Positions 6,385 to 8,399 of a stretch of DNA of 8,399 nt are shown one piece after another. Below the pieces are notes generated by a model. It made no database searches. It was given only the letters and a program-made list of their open reading frames with translations, and was not told where the DNA came from. The DNA is from Candidatus Methylomirabilota bacterium. GTDB taxonomy: Bacteria > Methylomirabilota > Methylomirabilia > Methylomirabilales > Methylomirabilaceae. Location of the stretch: contig JACQEV010000193.1 in NCBI GenBank assembly GCA_016200385.1, positions 1-8,399 of the forward strand, in the 5' to 3' direction. Each line of letters starts with the position of its first letter. Position 1 is the first letter of the stretch. Position numbers and translations under genes: made by a program.

Positions 6385-6421
6385 TTCGGCGGCTTATCTG
6401 ACTTGAGAGTAGGAGGTTTCG

Positions 6422-6880
6422 ATGCCCACCCTGACCCCTGATGAGGTACAAGCAGCGTTAAGGAAGCTGCCCGTCATCGATCACCACGACGAAGTCGTGG
6501 AACATGTAGGGGATGGTCAATTGCGGATGAGGCTTCCATTCAGGCGTGAATACATGGGACGTGATGTCTGGAAGCACAGCGGAGGGTACGTCTATTCTGG
6601 CCCCATGGTTCTGGGATTCGCCGACACCGCCATGTACGGGTGCATTGTTGGGACGTTCGGCGGGAAGGTTTTGGGAATAGTCCAAACAATGACCACGAAC
6701 TTCCTCCGACCGGCGAAGGACGCTGATTTGATCGCAGATGTTAAGATCATCCGGCGCGGCAAGCGTTCAATCTATCTTGAGACGTTCCTCTTTTCAGACG
6801 GTGACACGGAACCAGTCGCGCATGTCACTGCAACGGCTGTCATCCGGCAGGTGGTTGAGAGCGAAGAGGCGGCCGCTTAA
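6422..6880 (+). CDS. PaaI-type hotdog-fold thioesterase
   Basis: This 152-residue protein looks like a PaaI/YdiI-family acyl-CoA thioesterase, which hydrolyses acyl- or aryl-CoA thioesters in the cytosol. The family pattern is visible: Y(V)YSGPMVLGFADTAMYGCIVGTFG (about residues 57-79, with Gly60, Asp68 and the long hotdog helix), then VLGIVQTMTTNFLRPAKDADLIADVKIIRRGKR, where the TTNFLRPA strand is the hallmark of the PaaI group, and the closing strands VAHVTATAVIR. The length is normal for a single hotdog domain, and such proteins usually work as dimers or tetramers. The ATG is fixed by AGGAGGT (6411-6417). The DoxX gene follows after 57 bases and may share its transcript. The physiological substrate cannot be inferred. 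Confidence 0.85.
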   Translation: MPTLTPDEVQAALRKLPVIDHHDEVVEHVGDGQLRMRLPFRREYMGRDVWKHSGGYVYSGPMVLGFADTAMYGCIVGTFGGKVLGIVQTMTTNFLRPAKDADLIADVKIIRRGKRSIYLETFLFSDGDTEPVAHVTATAVIRQVVESEEAAA

Positions 6881-6937
6881 AGGTGAAAGGACCACATAGC
6901 ACGCCCATTGCTTCATAGACACAGGAGAGGACACACC

Positions 6938-7348
6938 ATGGCTCAGCACATCACGAGCAGGTACGCGGAGGGGGCCCTCACGTTGTTGCGGATCGTCACG
7001 GGCTTTCTCTTGATGCCGCACGGGGCCCAGAAACTCTTCGGGTGGTTGGGCGGGATGGGAGGGAGTGGGGCGTCGGCGCCATTCCCGAGGTTACTGTTGT
7101 TTGCGGGGGTATTGGAGTTCTTCGGTGGTCTGGCTATCTTGCTGGGCGTATTCACGCGCCCGATTGCCTTCGTCCTGTCGGGATTCATGGCGGTGGCGTA
7201 TTTCATGGCCCATGCCCCGCAGGGATTCTGGCCGCTCCTCAATCGGGGGGAGTTGGCGGTGCTCTACTGCTTCACCTTCTTATTCTTGGCGGCAGCCGGA
7301 GGGGGGCCGTACACCATGGAGCGCCTGTGGCAGAAACGGGCGGGATAG
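6938..7348 (+). CDS. DoxX-family integral membrane protein
   Basis: This 136-residue protein belongs to the DoxX/DoxD family of small four-helix membrane proteins. Family features are LLRIVTGFLLMPHGAQKLFGWLGG (about 14-37, the conserved hG-qKlfg-lGG block), a second helix RLLLFAGVLEFFGGLAILLGVF with the E-x-x-G-G motif, a third helix TRPIAFVLSGFMAVAYFMAH, and a last one ELAVLYCFTFLFLAAAGGG ending in GPYTMERL. Relatives have been linked to thiosulfate:quinone oxidoreductase or to redox and oxidative-stress responses, but most have no assigned reaction. I chose ATG 6938 because AGGAGAGG (6923-6930) lies 7 bases upstream; an earlier ATG at 6908 would add ten charged residues atypical of the family and has no Shine-Dalgarno. 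Confidence 0.88.
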   Translation: MAQHITSRYAEGALTLLRIVTGFLLMPHGAQKLFGWLGGMGGSGASAPFPRLLLFAGVLEFFGGLAILLGVFTRPIAFVLSGFMAVAYFMAHAPQGFWPLLNRGELAVLYCFTFLFLAAAGGGPYTMERLWQKRAG

Positions 7349-7697
7349 ATGTTCTGCCTGACCAAGTGTTGCAGGCGCACGGGAACCGCGCTCATCGTTT
7401 GAGGTTCTATACGTGGGTTCACAGCTTTGCCTCCCATTTATCCTGAAGGCGGCTGCGGAAGAGGAGTTCGAAATTCCATCGATTCGCTTTGAGTCCGCGG
7501 AAGCCTGGGGTACTATAGGGAACCGTATGTGACACCCGGCAGACGAAGTGGAGATGGTAGAAATACCTGCGACAACGCGACTTGCGTGGCTTCCTTGCCA
7601 GGAGAACCGAGAGGCTTATGCCGCAGGAAGAGACGAGCTGGGGTCTTATACGGAACAATATAATGCATGGTTATACCTCGTAGGTAGAAACCAGTAG
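7349..7697. other. Intergenic region with possible recombinase trace and promoter-like -10 box
   Basis: No complete gene is seen in these 349 bases. At about 7421-7444 the plus strand would read VHSFASHLS and then a stop, which resembles the (L)RHSFA(T/S)HL catalytic block of tyrosine recombinases; the flanking residues do not support it well. A perfect TATAAT lies at 7659-7664, flanked by two TTATAC copies (7647-7652 and 7671-7676), 33 bases before the HNH gene; a good -35 is not visible. Nothing else is recognised. Confidence 0.35.
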
Positions 7698-8366
7698 ATG
7701 CGATTCGAACTCGAGCCTTACAATCGGAATGTGCCCGAGAAGGATCTGATCTCGGACCTCAAGCGGGTCGCGGCCCAGCTCGAGTCAGACACGGTCTCAT
7801 GGGAACAGTACGAGCGTCTGGGGGCCTACGCAGCCGAGACGTTGCGTCGCCGCTTCGGGGCCTGGAATTTCGCGCTTGAACGCGCCAGACTCCGAGTGGG
7901 AAAGCGCTGGAGAATCCCAGAGGGGGAGCTGTTCGAGAATCTCGCTGACATCTGGATGCGGCTGGGTCGCCAGCCACGGCGTGAAGATCTCGACCGCGTG
8001 CCTTCGCGCGTGAGCGCTTCAACGTATGAACAGCGGTTTGGCAGCTGGCGCCAGGCACTTGCGGCGTTCGTTACGTTCACCAACGCTGAGGAGCGCCCGC
8101 GTAGTCGCCCGAACGACGCGAAGACGGGTCGGCGCCGGGCCACTCCCCGCCAGCCATCGCTTCGCCTCAGGTTCACAGTCATGCGCCGCGATCACTTCCG
8201 CTGTCGCAGCTGTGGAGGCTCTCCTAGTAAGGACTCCAGCCTCGAGCTCCACGTCGATCACGTCACATCATGGTCGAAGGGCGGGGAGACGATCTTGGAG
8301 AATCTACAGACACTGTGCTCGCGTTGCAACCTCGGCAAAGCGGACCTCAGCGATGGCGAGGCATAA
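7698..8366 (+). CDS. HNH endonuclease with two N-terminal homing-endonuclease-associated repeats
   Basis: This 222-residue protein joins two DNA-binding repeats to a C-terminal HNH nuclease. The repeats, at about residues 14-65 and 75-125, each end in a matching RFG(A/S)W-x-x-AL block (RFGAW 52-56, RFGSW 113-117), as in the homing-endonuclease-associated repeat family. A basic linker (about 130-155) leads to the HNH fold: zinc knuckle Cys169-x2-Cys172, HVDH (185-188, catalytic Asp187/His188), Asn202 in ENLQTLC and Cys207-x2-Cys210, then N-x-x-K. All nuclease residues are present, so it should be active. The start is forced, since an in-frame TAG ends directly before the ATG. The Shine-Dalgarno is weak (TAGGTAG, 7681-7687). 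It sits alone, with no visible intron, intein or modification gene. It could be a free-standing homing-type, phage-derived or defence nuclease. Confidence 0.9.
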   Translation: MRFELEPYNRNVPEKDLISDLKRVAAQLESDTVSWEQYERLGAYAAETLRRRFGAWNFALERARLRVGKRWRIPEGELFENLADIWMRLGRQPRREDLDRVPSRVSASTYEQRFGSWRQALAAFVTFTNAEERPRSRPNDAKTGRRRATPRQPSLRLRFTVMRRDHFRCRSCGGSPSKDSSLELHVDHVTSWSKGGETILENLQTLCSRCNLGKADLSDGEA

Positions 8367-8399
8367 CCTCGCGCTGCAGCGGACCGGGTGCTCGCGATG

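Larger units (their letters stand above)
5892..6421. other. AT-richer intergenic region between divergent genes
   Basis: No gene is recognised here. The first 70 bases hold the Cache-gene promoter. A plus-strand TTGACA (6106-6111) with GATATT 18 bases later (6130-6135) is a second possible promoter facing the thioesterase gene. A MITE-like element occupies 6208-6384. A minus-strand open frame (6350-6081, 89 residues) runs out of that element; its part outside the element (6207-6081) has no recognisable motif and no Shine-Dalgarno, and it may be the tail of an older gene. The AGGAGGT at 6411-6417 belongs to the thioesterase. Confidence 0.5.

Noticed and set aside
6370..6399. Outward promoter formed by the right end of the hairpin element (TTGGAA as -35)
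   Set aside because: No acceptable -10 box at 16-18 bases; TTATCT matches poorly.
7456..7476. tRNA T-arm-like GAGTTCGAAATTCC
   Set aside because: The stem does not pair correctly around the loop and no acceptor, D or anticodon arm is present.
1..8399. CRISPR array, rRNA or tRNA genes, prophage or retron-type system
   Set aside because: No regularly spaced direct repeats, no rRNA or complete tRNA structure, and no reverse transcriptase or phage structural genes were seen on either strand.

Overview
The window is GC-rich bacterial chromosome in coding regions, with clearly more AT-rich, repeat-bearing gaps around 5.9-6.4 kb and 7.35-7.7 kb. Nothing in it fixes the taxon. The gene families, the REP-like intergenic palindrome and the small hairpin element resemble what is seen in genomes of environmental lineages such as NC10/Methylomirabilota, Rokubacteria or deltaproteobacterial relatives; this is an impression, not a classification.

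Layout. (1) 3-3113, plus strand: the 3' part of an EgtD-type histidine Nalpha-methyltransferase (ergothioneine pathway), then an OpuC/ProV-type ABC ATPase, then an OpuC/EgtU-type permease fused to a substrate-binding domain. The fused gene is broken near 2590-2605 by a frameshift that also appears to have removed about 15-17 codons. (2) 3131-3167: a REP-like GC-rich palindrome directly before a stand-alone MetE C-terminal-domain methyltransferase (3178-4281). (3) 4370-5254: an AraC-HTH plus Ogt fusion (Ada-like, but without the Ada N-terminal zinc domain), followed by a possible 31-residue membrane peptide (5270-5365). (4) 5423-5878, minus strand: a small secreted single-Cache-domain protein with a strong Shine-Dalgarno and a good sigma70-like promoter. 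(5) 5892-6421: a non-coding gap holding a 177-bp element with terminal inverted repeats and a long internal hairpin (MITE-like). (6) 6422-7348, plus strand: a PaaI-type hotdog thioesterase and a DoxX-family membrane protein, probably co-transcribed. (7) 7349-7697: a non-coding gap with a possible trace of a tyrosine recombinase, then an HNH endonuclease with two N-terminal homing-endonuclease-associated repeats (7698-8366).

How the genes may work together. The most coherent group is egtD plus the betaine-type ABC transporter. EgtD makes hercynine, a trimethylammonium betaine, and permease/binding-protein fusions of this architecture include the ergothioneine importer EgtU. The linkage therefore suggests an EgtUV-like uptake system beside the biosynthetic gene, although the present copy of the permease/binding protein is disrupted. 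The remaining genes look like independent accessory or housekeeping units.
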